Positions 28,919 to 37,704 of a stretch of 64,000 bases of DNA are shown here, piece by piece (positions within the stretch are counted from its first letter, which is position 1; the number at the start of each line of letters is the position of its first letter). The stretch lies in contig CAKSIJ010000009.1 of NCBI GenBank assembly GCA_934462715.1, positions 55,589 to 119,588 on the forward strand, read 5' to 3'. The DNA is from an uncultured Clostridia bacterium (GTDB taxonomy: Bacteria; Bacillota; Clostridia; UBA1381). The translations under genes and the position numbers were made by a program. The notes beneath the pieces are model-generated. The model was not told where the DNA came from, made no database searches, and was given only the letters and a program-made list of their open reading frames with translations.

Positions 28919-28957
28919 CAAAAGTCCGTCAATTTGGCGGACTTTTGTTGCATTTTT
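28919..28957 (+). terminator. Intrinsic terminator of locus A
   Basis: A perfect 10-bp stem (CAAAAGTCCG at 28919-28928 with CGGACTTTTG at 28938-28947) is followed by a T-rich stretch. It directly precedes the promoter of the next unit. Confidence 0.75.
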
Positions 28958-28976
28958 CACCAAGCTGTGGTATAAT
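28948..28976 (+). promoter_or_regulatory. Promoter of the GH78-GH3 unit
   Basis: TTGCAT at 28948-28953, 17-nt spacer and TATAAT at 28971-28976 with extended -10 TGG lie about 37 nt before the start at 29013. A single TGTTGCA (28946-28952) overlaps the -35 box, unlike the spaced pair seen at yesN and GH39. Confidence 0.7.
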
Positions 28977-29012
28977 AAAAAACGATATTAATAAAATGAA
29001 AGGTATATAAAT

Positions 29013-31094
29013 ATGGAAAAAAATTACTTAATCGGCTGTCCGAGTGCCGGGTTTTCCGAAAATAAGGTGATATATTTCAGAAAACAATTCACGGCAAATA
29101 AAGGCTCGTCATTAAAGCTGAAAGCCTTTGCGGACGCACAGTACAAATTATATATAAACGGAAGCTTTGCCGACGCCGGACCGGCAAAGGGAAATGACAA
29201 AGAGCTGTATTACAATGAGCTTGATTTGAGCAAATATCTGATTGACGGAATAAATGAAATAGAATTTCGTGTTTTGAATTTAAGGTCATACGGAGAAAAA
29301 CCGCAGCATTTGTTTGTGACATCGCTCAGAAGAAGCGGTACTGCGGTACTGGAGGTTACGGGAACATTAAATAATGAACCGTTTGTGACGGACGAAACGT
29401 GGGACTGCGCCGTTGAGGACGGAATTGAATTTTTTGCGCCGACATATGCATATCATACCGGTATGCAGGAGCATATTGACGGAAAAAAATACAAAAAAGT
29501 CAAATGGGAAAAGGCTGTTATACTCACAAAAGCACCTAAGCTTGACTGGGGAGAAACAACGCCGTGGCACAACGTAAAAAGTCCGATTCCTTTGATGAAG
29601 CTTGACAAAAAAAGCATGGAACTTAAAGCAAACGAAACCTTTGATTTCGGATATATCACAACTGCATACTTAAAGCTTGCAATAAGCGGAAAGGGAAAGC
29701 TAACGCTTACATATGCCGAAAAGTATAAAAACGAAAATGAGGACAGAGCAGACAAAAACGGGGCTTTTGAGGGTGACAGCGATATAATCGAGGTTGACGG
29801 AGAGCTGATTTTCGAGCCGTACCGTTTCAGATGCTTCAGATTTATAAAACTTGAAGCAATTGGGGACATAAAAATCAAAGAAGCGGCAGCATATGAAACC
29901 GGTTATCCGATAGAAATAAAGGACGATTACGATTTCGGAAACGATACCGATAACAAGCTTTGGGAGATAAGCCGAAGAACACTGGAGAGGTGTATGCAGG
30001 ACACCTTTACCGATTGTCCGTACTATGAACAGCTGCAATATTCAATGGATACATATTTGCAGCAGATTTTCGCCTATCAGGTATCGTGCGATGACAGGCT
30101 TCAAAGGCGTTCGATAAGAGATTTTGCAATGTCGATAAATGCGGAGGGGCTTGCGCAGTCAAGAACACCGTCTGTAAGAAATCAGTTTATACCGTGCTTT
30201 TCTTTATACTATATCATGATGGTTCTGGAGCATTTTGAACGGTTCGGAGATGAAAGTCTTTTTGAGGAAAATCTTCCGTATATTCTGGAGGTTTTGAATT
30301 GGTATAAAAGGCACTGCAATGCGGACGGATTGGTTGTAAGGAGCGAATACTGGCACTTTATTGACTGGGCGCAGAATTATATGCCGAGCCGCGGAGTACC
30401 GCCGTATGAGGAAAATGCAACCTTGGGCATTGAAAGTTTGATGCTGAGTTATGTTTTAAAAAGACTTGCCGGCAATTTAAAAGAAACGGATTATGCGGCA
30501 ATGGCCGATGTGTTTATCAAAAGAGCAGACAAGATTAATAAGGCTGCAAATGAGAAATATTATTGCGAAAAAACAGGCGCATATTCAAGCACGGAGAACA
30601 AAAAAATATTCGGTCAGCATATGCAGATCTGGGCGGTTTTGTCGGAATGTGCAACGGGTGAGAGGGCAAAAAGCATTATGAAAAAGTCCTTTGAATTTAA
30701 AGGGTCGCTTGTTACTTTTGCTTATATGTATTTCCTGTTCCGCGCACTTGAAAAAACAGACTTGTACAATATGAGAAAAATCGCTTTGGACGAACTCAGG
30801 CGACTCACAACACTTAACTGCACCACAATTCCCGAAACACCGGTAAATTCAAGAAGCGAATGTCATGCATGGGGAGCAGTTGCGCTCTACGAATTTACGG
30901 CTATGGATTTGGGAGTGAAGCAGTGCAAAAACAAGATAGTTATAAAACCGTATACAGAGGACAGAGATTATGCAAAAGGGACTGTAAACACCTCGCTCGG
31001 AGAGGTGTATATTGAATGGAAAAAAGAAAACGGCAGGGTGATATTGGAATATAAAGCACCGGAGGGAGCAGAGATTATTTATGAATCAAATTGA
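29013..31094 (+). CDS. Family 78 alpha-L-rhamnosidase-like glycoside hydrolase (cytoplasmic)
   Basis: This 693-residue protein lacks a signal peptide. The N-terminus (about 1-130) is the galactose-binding-like domain of GH78 enzymes (FADAQYKLYINGSFADAGPA). A second beta-sandwich follows to ~300. The (alpha/alpha)6 catalytic domain carries TDCPYYEQLQYSMDTYLQQ, at the position where GH78 enzymes place acidic active-site residues. A late conserved SECHAWGAVALYEF block matches the SRSHAW region of the family. The sequence departs from the classic DERLGWTGD motif, so specificity for rhamnose is uncertain. Its stop codon lies 14 nt inside the following GH3 gene, indicating translational coupling. 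Confidence 0.8.
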   Translation: MEKNYLIGCPSAGFSENKVIYFRKQFTANKGSSLKLKAFADAQYKLYINGSFADAGPAKGNDKELYYNELDLSKYLIDGINEIEFRVLNLRSYGEKPQHLFVTSLRRSGTAVLEVTGTLNNEPFVTDETWDCAVEDGIEFFAPTYAYHTGMQEHIDGKKYKKVKWEKAVILTKAPKLDWGETTPWHNVKSPIPLMKLDKKSMELKANETFDFGYITTAYLKLAISGKGKLTLTYAEKYKNENEDRADKNGAFEGDSDIIEVDGELIFEPYRFRCFRFIKLEAIGDIKIKEAAAYETGYPIEIKDDYDFGNDTDNKLWEISRRTLERCMQDTFTDCPYYEQLQYSMDTYLQQIFAYQVSCDDRLQRRSIRDFAMSINAEGLAQSRTPSVRNQFIPCFSLYYIMMVLEHFERFGDESLFEENLPYILEVLNWYKRHCNADGLVVRSEYWHFIDWAQNYMPSRGVPPYEENATLGIESLMLSYVLKRLAGNLKETDYAAMADVFIKRADKINKAANEKYYCEKTGAYSSTENKKIFGQHMQIWAVLSECATGERAKSIMKKSFEFKGSLVTFAYMYFLFRALEKTDLYNMRKIALDELRRLTTLNCTTIPETPVNSRSECHAWGAVALYEFTAMDLGVKQCKNKIVIKPYTEDRDYAKGTVNTSLGEVYIEWKKENGRVILEYKAPEGAEIIYESN

Positions 31095-33447
31095 AGAAAG
31101 AATAGAAGAAATACTAAATCAAATGACAACTGAAGAAAAATGTGCCATGTGCAGGGCAAACTCCAAGTTTACCTCGGCAGGGGTTGAAAGACTGGGAATA
31201 AGCGAGCTTAAAATGTCGGACGGACCTCACGGGGTTCGAGAGGAATACGAAAGACATCACTGGATTCCGCTGAACAGAAAGGAGGATCACTGTACATATC
31301 TTCCGACAGCGTCGGCGCTTGCTTCAACATGGAACGAGGAGCTTGCCTACAGCTTCGGCGACTGTCTTGGCGGAGAAGCAAGGGCGAGGGGCAAGGATAT
31401 AATCTTAGGACCGGGTGTAAACCTTATGCGATCTCCCTTATGCGGAAGAAACTTCGAGTATTATTCGGAGGATCCGACTCTGACCGCAAAAATGGCTGTG
31501 CCTGTTGTACAGGGTATTCAGAAAAACGATGTTGCGGCTTGCGTAAAGCACTATGCGCTGAATAACCAGGAGCTTGCAAGAAATACCGTGAATGTTGAGT
31601 GTGACAGCCGCACCTTACATGAAATCTATCTGAAAGCTTTTGAAAAAACGGTAAAAGAGGGACACACATATTCGATAATGGGTGCGTATAACCGATTCCA
31701 TGGGCAATTCTGCTGTCACAATAAGGTGCTTGTAAAGGATATTTTAAAGGGACAATGGGATTTTGACGGAGTGTATCTGACCGATTGGAGCGGCTGTCAT
31801 GACACAAAGGAAGCCGCATACAACGGTCTTGACATTGAAATGGGAACAAGTGAAAATTATGACGAGTTTTATTTTGCAAAGGACTATGAAGAACTGGTAA
31901 AAAATGATGAGCACGCGGCAAAGGAGCTTGACGATAAGGTAAGAAGAATCCTGCGCCTTATGATGAGGATCAACAAGGATAAAAACAGTCGTTCAAATGG
32001 TGAGTTCAATACCGAAAGACATCAGAAAATTGCGTACGATATTGCAAGCGAAGCAATAACGCTGCTCAAAAATGACGACAATATTCTGCCGCTTGACAAG
32101 AATATGAAAAATGTGCTTGTCATAGGCGATAACGCAAATGTTAAACACGCACTCGGCGGTAACAGCTCATATGTCAGAGCGCTTTACGAAATCACTCCGT
32201 TTGAGGGCTTAAAAAACCGCTATCCGGATATTGAATTTGAATATCTGCCGTATCAAAGTACGCAGGAGAAGCCGATAAAAACAGAGCTTTTGGATATTGT
32301 CGATTTAAAAACCGGCTGCCGCGGCTTCAGACGTGAAAAGTACGATAATGTATATTGCCGCGGAAAATCCTATGAAACAAAGTATTTTGACAATGCAGCT
32401 CTTGAAGAAACACCGAAAACAGAGTATACATATCGTTACTATGCAACCGTGACAGCCCCCGAAACAGACACATACAAGCTGACTGTTACGGGAAAAAGAG
32501 GGACATATTTAATTATAGACGATAAAAGAGTTTTGAGATTTGACGCCGATGAAGCTATGAAAAAGTCCCACAGCGTTGATTTGAAAAAGGGAGAAAAACT
32601 GAAATTCATTGTCGAGGTTCAGCCGCTTACACCGTACCCGGTGCTTGATTTCGGCTGGTCGAAAAAATCGGAGGAAAACAATTCCGGTGCGGATGTGATA
32701 TTGGAAAAGGCAAAAAATGCCGACAAGGTTATATTCTTCGGCGGTCTTAATCATGATTACGATACCGAGGGCATGGACAGAAAGGACATGAAGCTGCCGC
32801 AGGAGCAAAACGTATTTATTGAAAAGCTTCTGGAAATCAGAAAGGATTCTGTTATTTATATATTCTCGGGTGCGGCTGTTGAAATGCCGTGGGTTGATAA
32901 AGCCAAAGCGCTTGTATGGTCGGGGTATCTCGGCATGGAGGGCGGAAATGCCGTTGCGGATGTGCTGTTCGGAGAAAAATGCCCGTGCGGACATCTGCCG
33001 TTTACAATGCCGTACAAATATGAGGACACCTCTGTATACCGTTACGGTGAATACAATGACAAAGAAGTGACATATAATGACGGTATGTATATAGGCTACA
33101 GAGGCTTTGACAAGGATAATATTGCACCGATGTTCCGTTTCGGCTTCGGCCTTTCATATACGGAATTCATTTGCAGTGATGTTAAAAAAACCGAAAACAC
33201 CGTATCGGCTGTTTTGACAAACAAAGGAAAAAGGGACGCAAAAACTGTTGTCAGCCTGTATGCTGCACGTAAGCTTGACGGCTTGGATTTTCCAAAAAAG
33301 GAGCTTGTTGATTTTCACAAGGTATCGGTAAATGCAGGCAAAAGCATAAGAGTCAGCTTTGATATTAAAGAAGAATATTACAGATATTTTGATGAAAAGT
33401 CAAATCAATGGAAAACGCTTGATGATGTTGAGTTTTTTGTGATATAA
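31081..33447 (+). CDS. GH3 beta-glycosidase with PA14 insertion (cytoplasmic)
   Basis: The complete 788-residue family 3 enzyme has no signal peptide. The N-terminal barrel has the substrate-binding KHYALNNQE block (Lys156-His157) and catalytic nucleophile Asp235 in YLTDWSGCHD. A PA14 domain is inserted in the second domain at about 405-540 (YRYYATVTAPETDTYKLTV). The C-terminal FnIII-like domain closes the protein. GH3 enzymes with PA14 inserts act as beta-glucosidases or beta-xylosidases, where the insert shapes the active-site entrance and favours short oligosaccharides. The start overlaps the GH78 gene by 14 nt. Expected role: trimming imported oligosaccharides from the non-reducing end. 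Confidence 0.92.
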   Translation: MNQIEERIEEILNQMTTEEKCAMCRANSKFTSAGVERLGISELKMSDGPHGVREEYERHHWIPLNRKEDHCTYLPTASALASTWNEELAYSFGDCLGGEARARGKDIILGPGVNLMRSPLCGRNFEYYSEDPTLTAKMAVPVVQGIQKNDVAACVKHYALNNQELARNTVNVECDSRTLHEIYLKAFEKTVKEGHTYSIMGAYNRFHGQFCCHNKVLVKDILKGQWDFDGVYLTDWSGCHDTKEAAYNGLDIEMGTSENYDEFYFAKDYEELVKNDEHAAKELDDKVRRILRLMMRINKDKNSRSNGEFNTERHQKIAYDIASEAITLLKNDDNILPLDKNMKNVLVIGDNANVKHALGGNSSYVRALYEITPFEGLKNRYPDIEFEYLPYQSTQEKPIKTELLDIVDLKTGCRGFRREKYDNVYCRGKSYETKYFDNAALEETPKTEYTYRYYATVTAPETDTYKLTVTGKRGTYLIIDDKRVLRFDADEAMKKSHSVDLKKGEKLKFIVEVQPLTPYPVLDFGWSKKSEENNSGADVILEKAKNADKVIFFGGLNHDYDTEGMDRKDMKLPQEQNVFIEKLLEIRKDSVIYIFSGAAVEMPWVDKAKALVWSGYLGMEGGNAVADVLFGEKCPCGHLPFTMPYKYEDTSVYRYGEYNDKEVTYNDGMYIGYRGFDKDNIAPMFRFGFGLSYTEFICSDVKKTENTVSAVLTNKGKRDAKTVVSLYAARKLDGLDFPKKELVDFHKVSVNAGKSIRVSFDIKEEYYRYFDEKSNQWKTLDDVEFFVI

Positions 33448-33461
33448 TTTGCATAAATCGG

Positions 33462-33563
33462 TTCACAGAATATTCACAATCGGTTCGTTTTTGTTGCATT
33501 GGTATTATTTTGTTGCAGATGTTTGGGGGACATATTGAATATGTCCCCCAAAAGTGTTATAAT
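33462..33563 (+). promoter_or_regulatory. GH39 promoter with TTCACAG/TGTTGCA activator array
   Basis: TTCACAG (33462-33468), TGTTGCA (33492-33498) and TGTTGCA (33511-33517) repeat the order and 30/19-bp spacing found before yesN-A. They are followed by TTGAAT (33535-33540), a 17-nt spacer and TATAAT (33558-33563) with extended -10 TGT. This suggests that the locus A YesN activates GH39. Confidence 0.6.
33522..33552. promoter_or_regulatory. 31-bp near-perfect palindrome over the GH39 promoter
   Basis: Fifteen-base arms TTTGGGGGACATATT (33522-33536) and its exact complement (33538-33552) surround one base. The palindrome covers the -35 box and part of the spacer. No T-tract follows on the plus strand, so a repressor operator is more likely than a terminator, though the hairpin could also end transcription of the GH3 gene. 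Confidence 0.55.
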
Positions 33564-33609
33564 AAGGTAACTGTTTTTTACAAAAAATAATTTTGAGAGG
33601 AATAGAAAA

Positions 33610-34971
33610 ATGTCTGAAATTAAAATTAACACCTCAAACATAACCGGAAAAATAAAACCGATGCACGCAGTGAACAACGGCCCTGTATACAAGTTCGGAG
33701 AAGCACAGAGGATAACAAATATCGAAGCCTACAAGGCTGCCGGAATACCCTATGCAAGAACGCATGATTCCTCATTTAATTCTACATACGGAGGACCTCA
33801 TACCGTAGATATAAACGCAATTTTTCCCGATTTTGACAAAGACCCGTACGATGAGAACTCATATGATTTTGTAATGACCGACGAGTATCTGAGAGTTATA
33901 GACTTTGCCGGAACAAAACCGTTTTACCGCTTGGGTGCGGCAATCGAACACGGAATAAAAAAATACAATACTATGCCGCCAAAGGATTTTCACAAATGGG
34001 CGGTGATATGCGAGCATATAATAAGACACTATAACGAGGGTTGGGCGAACGGATTTCATTATAATATTGAATATTGGGAAATATGGAACGAGCCTGATAT
34101 AAATGCCGATGACAGCGACAATAAGCTATGCTGGGGCGGAACTGCGGCGCAGTTTTACAAATTGTACAACATAACCGCAAAGCACTTAAAAAGCAATTTC
34201 CCGAATCTCAAAATCGGAGGTCCTGCCGTAACCGAGGTTGAGGGCGGCGACAGCATTTTTCCGTGGAAGGTGGATTGGGTTGATAATTTCCTCAAAAGCA
34301 TAGAGGTTAAACCCGACTTTTTCTCATGGCACTGCTATCCGAATGATGTAAATTATATGGTTTCAAAGGTAAGAAAGACAAGAAAGGTGCTTGACAGTTA
34401 CGGCTTGCAGGACACAGAAAGTATTCTTGACGAATGGAACTACGTAAAGGGTTGGTGCGGTGATGAATGGCTGTATTCGTTAAGACAGGAAAAGGGAATC
34501 AAGGGTGCGGCATTTATTGCAAGTGCTATGTGTTCCTGTCAGTATGAACCGCTTGATATGCTTATGTACTATGACGCAAGACCATGCGGAATGAACGGAA
34601 TGTTCAATACCGATTTTGTCTGCGACTGTCTGAAAGGCTATTATCCGTTCAGAATGTTTAATGAATTGTATAAGCTGAAAAACTGCGTTGGGGTACAAAT
34701 CGACAATGAGAATATTAAGGCTTGCGCCGCTGCGTCGGAAGACGGAGAAAATGCCGCCGTAATGATTTCTTATTTTGATGATAATGACAATGCACCTCAA
34801 GAGAAAATTGAGCTTGATATAAACGGTTTGCCGGATTTAACGAATGTGCAAATCTATATTCTCGACGAAACACACGACATGGAATTAATAAGGTCCGAAA
34901 AAATCGTCGGAGAAAAGCTGTCTTTGGATATGCCGCTGTTTACCACATATCTTATTAAACTGTCAAAATAA
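33610..34971 (+). CDS. GH39 beta-xylosidase-like glycoside hydrolase (cytoplasmic)
   Basis: This 453-residue protein without a signal peptide matches clan GH-A family 39. The general acid/base Glu161 sits in EYWEIWNEPDI and the nucleophile Glu275 in ILDEWNYV. The FFSWHCYPND strand and a C-terminal beta domain complete the fold. Spacing of the two glutamates agrees with known GH39 beta-xylosidases of about 500 residues. Some members instead act on other beta-linked sugars, so activity on xylose is a family inference. It is a single-gene unit with its own promoter carrying the putative locus A activator sites. No clear terminator separates it from the next gene, which has its own strong promoter. 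Confidence 0.88.
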   Translation: MSEIKINTSNITGKIKPMHAVNNGPVYKFGEAQRITNIEAYKAAGIPYARTHDSSFNSTYGGPHTVDINAIFPDFDKDPYDENSYDFVMTDEYLRVIDFAGTKPFYRLGAAIEHGIKKYNTMPPKDFHKWAVICEHIIRHYNEGWANGFHYNIEYWEIWNEPDINADDSDNKLCWGGTAAQFYKLYNITAKHLKSNFPNLKIGGPAVTEVEGGDSIFPWKVDWVDNFLKSIEVKPDFFSWHCYPNDVNYMVSKVRKTRKVLDSYGLQDTESILDEWNYVKGWCGDEWLYSLRQEKGIKGAAFIASAMCSCQYEPLDMLMYYDARPCGMNGMFNTDFVCDCLKGYYPFRMFNELYKLKNCVGVQIDNENIKACAAASEDGENAAVMISYFDDNDNAPQEKIELDINGLPDLTNVQIYILDETHDMELIRSEKIVGEKLSLDMPLFTTYLIKLSK

Positions 34972-35007
34972 GCGGCTGCGAATAATTTTCGTATTTGTTA
35001 TTTTATA

Positions 35008-35036
35008 TTGACAAAGCATATTGTGCAGTGTATAAT
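35008..35036 (+). promoter_or_regulatory. Consensus sigma-A promoter of the deacetylase gene
   Basis: TTGACA (35008-35013), 17-nt spacer, TATAAT (35031-35036) is a perfect consensus, about 40 nt before the start at 35076. No activator repeat is visible, suggesting constitutive expression. Confidence 0.8.
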
Positions 35037-35075
35037 GTGACATGAAAATTACCGATATTAAGGAGTGAAAATAAT

Positions 35076-35936
35076 ATGGTTTCAAAAATAAGATTTCCGG
35101 GCGGAAAAAACAAGGTGCTGGTTGCAAGCTTTGATGACGGTTGTATTACCGATGTAAGACTTGCGGAGTTATTCAGAAAAAACGGAATTAAGGGTACATT
35201 CAATATTAACAGCGGTGCAGCCTTTACGAGCGAGGAAACAAAAAACGAGGACAGGGACAAGGCATGGAGTAAGCTGAAGATATCTGAGCTGAAATATATT
35301 CACGATATGGGTCACGAAATTGCCGTACACGGACTTACCCATGCTTCATTGTGGAGAGTTACGCCGACAGAAGCGATCAATGAGATTATCGAGGACAGAA
35401 AAAATCTTGAACGTATTCTTGGAACCGTTGTGAGAGGAATGGCTTATCCCAACGGCGGAGATAACGAAAAGGTTTTTGACATACTTAAAAGCTGCGGTAT
35501 ATGTTATTCGAGAACAACCGAGGCAAAGGAGAGCCTGACCAAAACCTTTCCGCCGAAGAATTGGCTTGCGATGCCGACCACCTGCAAATATGATAATCCG
35601 AAACTGATGGAATTTGCAAAGACATTTGCCGAAAGACCGCCTTATAACTACGAAGAATATTTCCTTTTCTATGTCTGGGGTCACAGCTGGGAGCTTGAAG
35701 TGCATAACCACTGGGGGATAATGGAAGATTTTGCAAAGCTTGCCGGAAACAGGGACGATGTATGGTATGCAACCAATATCGAGCTTTATGATTACGTTAA
35801 AGCGTTTGAAGCCTTGCATAAGAGCGCAGAGGGGGATTTGGTTTACAATCCGACAAATACCAAGCTGTGGCTGCAAGCGGGCGGCAAGGTTATTACCATA
35901 GATCCCGGTGAAACCGTTGATTTGAAAAATATATAA
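35076..35936 (+). CDS. CE4 polysaccharide deacetylase-like protein (cytoplasmic)
   Basis: This 286-residue protein carries the NodB-homology motifs of carbohydrate esterase family 4. Motif 1 is VASFDDGCITDVRL with the Asp-Asp pair at 20-21. The metal-binding motif 2 is HEIAVHGLTHASL, and motif 3 lies around VVRGMAYPNGG. FYVWGHSWELE near the end provides the late conserved His. Without a signal peptide it would act on an intracellular acetylated oligosaccharide rather than on peptidoglycan. It may be the intracellular deacetylase for acetylated sugars released by the neighbouring hydrolases. It is transcribed alone and ends at a shared bidirectional terminator. Confidence 0.82.
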   Translation: MVSKIRFPGGKNKVLVASFDDGCITDVRLAELFRKNGIKGTFNINSGAAFTSEETKNEDRDKAWSKLKISELKYIHDMGHEIAVHGLTHASLWRVTPTEAINEIIEDRKNLERILGTVVRGMAYPNGGDNEKVFDILKSCGICYSRTTEAKESLTKTFPPKNWLAMPTTCKYDNPKLMEFAKTFAERPPYNYEEYFLFYVWGHSWELEVHNHWGIMEDFAKLAGNRDDVWYATNIELYDYVKAFEALHKSAEGDLVYNPTNTKLWLQAGGKVITIDPGETVDLKNI

Positions 35937-35956
35937 AATCCGAAAATACATAAATT

Positions 35957-36005
35957 AAAAAATCCGTATGACTTCAATTGACGGTAAGCTCATACGGATT
36001 TTTTT
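35957..36005. terminator. Bidirectional intrinsic terminator
   Basis: A/T-flanked stem AAAAAATCCGTATGA (35957-35971) pairs with TCATACGGATTTTTTT (35990-36005) between the convergent deacetylase and yesM genes. It has T-runs in both directions. Confidence 0.85.
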
Positions 36006-36011
36006 CTGACT

Positions 36012-37700
36012 CTAAATAATCGGGTGATAAATTGTAACGCTTGTTTTGTCTGGAGTGCTTGTTATCTTGTAGCCGCCCTTGTTGTTAAAAAGAAGCTTGA
36101 TTCTGTCAACAACGTTTTTCAGCCCTATATTATTGTTTCTGAACAGAAATTCGGAGTCGAGAGTACTTGTCAGAGAGTCCAATTCATCTGCCGACATTCC
36201 TGCTCCGTTATCCTCAACGTTAATATACAGGCAATTTTGGTATTTATATATGTTGATAGATACAATTCCGGGCTTTTTCATGAACAGCTTTTTAATGCCG
36301 TGTTCGACCGCATTTTCCACCAACGGCTGAATAGTGGATTTAAGCGTTTTTTCTTTGAGAATATCCTCAGATATGTTCCAGTTTACGGTAAATGAGTTCT
36401 GGTATTTTATTTCCAGAATTTCAATATACGATTTCAGCACTTTTATTTCACTTTCAACGGTTACTATGTATTCTTCGGTTTTTAAGAAATATCTTAAAAT
36501 ATCGGATAAAAGTGCAATCATTTTTACCGATGGGGTGTCCTCCTTGCTGTAATCGAGGATAGAGTATGTAATCATGTTGAGCGTATTGAACAGAAAATGC
36601 GGAGTAATTTGCGTTTGCAGTGCAATTGCCTGCGCCTTTTTTAAGTGTGCGACCTTTTCGGTTAATTCGTTTTCAATGCTGATTTTTTCGCCGGCAATGC
36701 TTTTTGTTTTCTGAATGAGGTAATAAAGCTCGTTTTTGTCGGGAATGTTGTCCTGTACGTTGGGGTTTTCTATTGATGTAATTACAGACAATATCGATAA
36801 ATATTGCTTTTTTGAAAAGCTGTAGGCAAGCATTACGGAAAGAAGCACAAAAATCAATGCGCAGGCAAGGACAATCAGCAGGTTATATGTAACCGGAAAA
36901 GGATATTTATTATCCGATGAATACACGAAGGTTGCCGGAAAGTTTTCAAGCATTACTTCGTAGACGTTCTTATCGGAAGCGTCATCGAATGAAAAATTCA
37001 TCAGCGTTTTTCCGGTAACGTTGGAAACTATTTTGAAAGCCTCGGAATTGCTGTCGGTGATACTAAGCTTGTTGATAAGCAAGCTCTCGTTTACGGTAAT
37101 CACAAGCAATCCGGGGTTCTTTCTTTGATTCCCGATATTATAGCAAAAGGTGAGATAATCTGTTCCGTTATAATTTAAGGTTGAAACGTAGTCTGATTTT
37201 CCTTGTGAAATATATTCGTCATACCATGATTTGTTCGTATACCTGTCAAGAGTATCGGAGCTTGTGCCGTAAATGCCGAAAACATAATCTTTGTTAAAGC
37301 TGTAAAGGTAAATCGCGCCGATGCACTGAAGATAGTTATCAAGAAATTCCGATTCCTTTACGGCGCTGTAGTATGGCGATGTGTATCCGACAGCGTTATT
37401 TATGGTGAGATCGTTTTTTAGCAATGCCGAAAAAACCTCATTTGTAAGACAGCTTTTGTAGTATGTGTTGACCTGCGAGAAAACATTATCAATATATCCC
37501 GCATTTTTCTCCGCAACCGAGCGGATATAATCGTTTTTCTGCGATTTATAAGTGCTTGTAAACAAAAGCGTAATCACGAAAATAAGCATTAAAACAGGAA
37601 TGGTGACGGTCAGCAAAATATGTATGAAGTATTCAAAAAACAAGCTTTTTGTCTTATATTTTGAAATCAATTCCTTGGAAAATTTATCAAAAATAGGCAT
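36012..37700 (-). CDS. YesM-type sensor histidine kinase, locus B
   Basis: This 562-residue membrane sensor has a helix at ~24-50, an extracellular domain (~50-265) and a second helix at ~270-298. The phospho-acceptor block QTQITPHFLFNTLNM carries His368. The ATPase domain has QPLVENAVEHG (N-box) and DNGAGM (G1). It shares the plan of the locus A kinase but the extracellular regions look unrelated, suggesting a different ligand. The gene follows yesN-B by 4 nt on the minus strand, and the pair is divergent from the locus B permeases it probably controls. Confidence 0.9.
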   Translation of the reverse strand: MPIFDKFSKELISKYKTKSLFFEYFIHILLTVTIPVLMLIFVITLLFTSTYKSQKNDYIRSVAEKNAGYIDNVFSQVNTYYKSCLTNEVFSALLKNDLTINNAVGYTSPYYSAVKESEFLDNYLQCIGAIYLYSFNKDYVFGIYGTSSDTLDRYTNKSWYDEYISQGKSDYVSTLNYNGTDYLTFCYNIGNQRKNPGLLVITVNESLLINKLSITDSNSEAFKIVSNVTGKTLMNFSFDDASDKNVYEVMLENFPATFVYSSDNKYPFPVTYNLLIVLACALIFVLLSVMLAYSFSKKQYLSILSVITSIENPNVQDNIPDKNELYYLIQKTKSIAGEKISIENELTEKVAHLKKAQAIALQTQITPHFLFNTLNMITYSILDYSKEDTPSVKMIALLSDILRYFLKTEEYIVTVESEIKVLKSYIEILEIKYQNSFTVNWNISEDILKEKTLKSTIQPLVENAVEHGIKKLFMKKPGIVSINIYKYQNCLYINVEDNGAGMSADELDSLTSTLDSEFLFRNNNIGLKNVVDRIKLLFNNKGGYKITSTPDKTSVTIYHPII

Positions 37701-37704
37701 TTTA

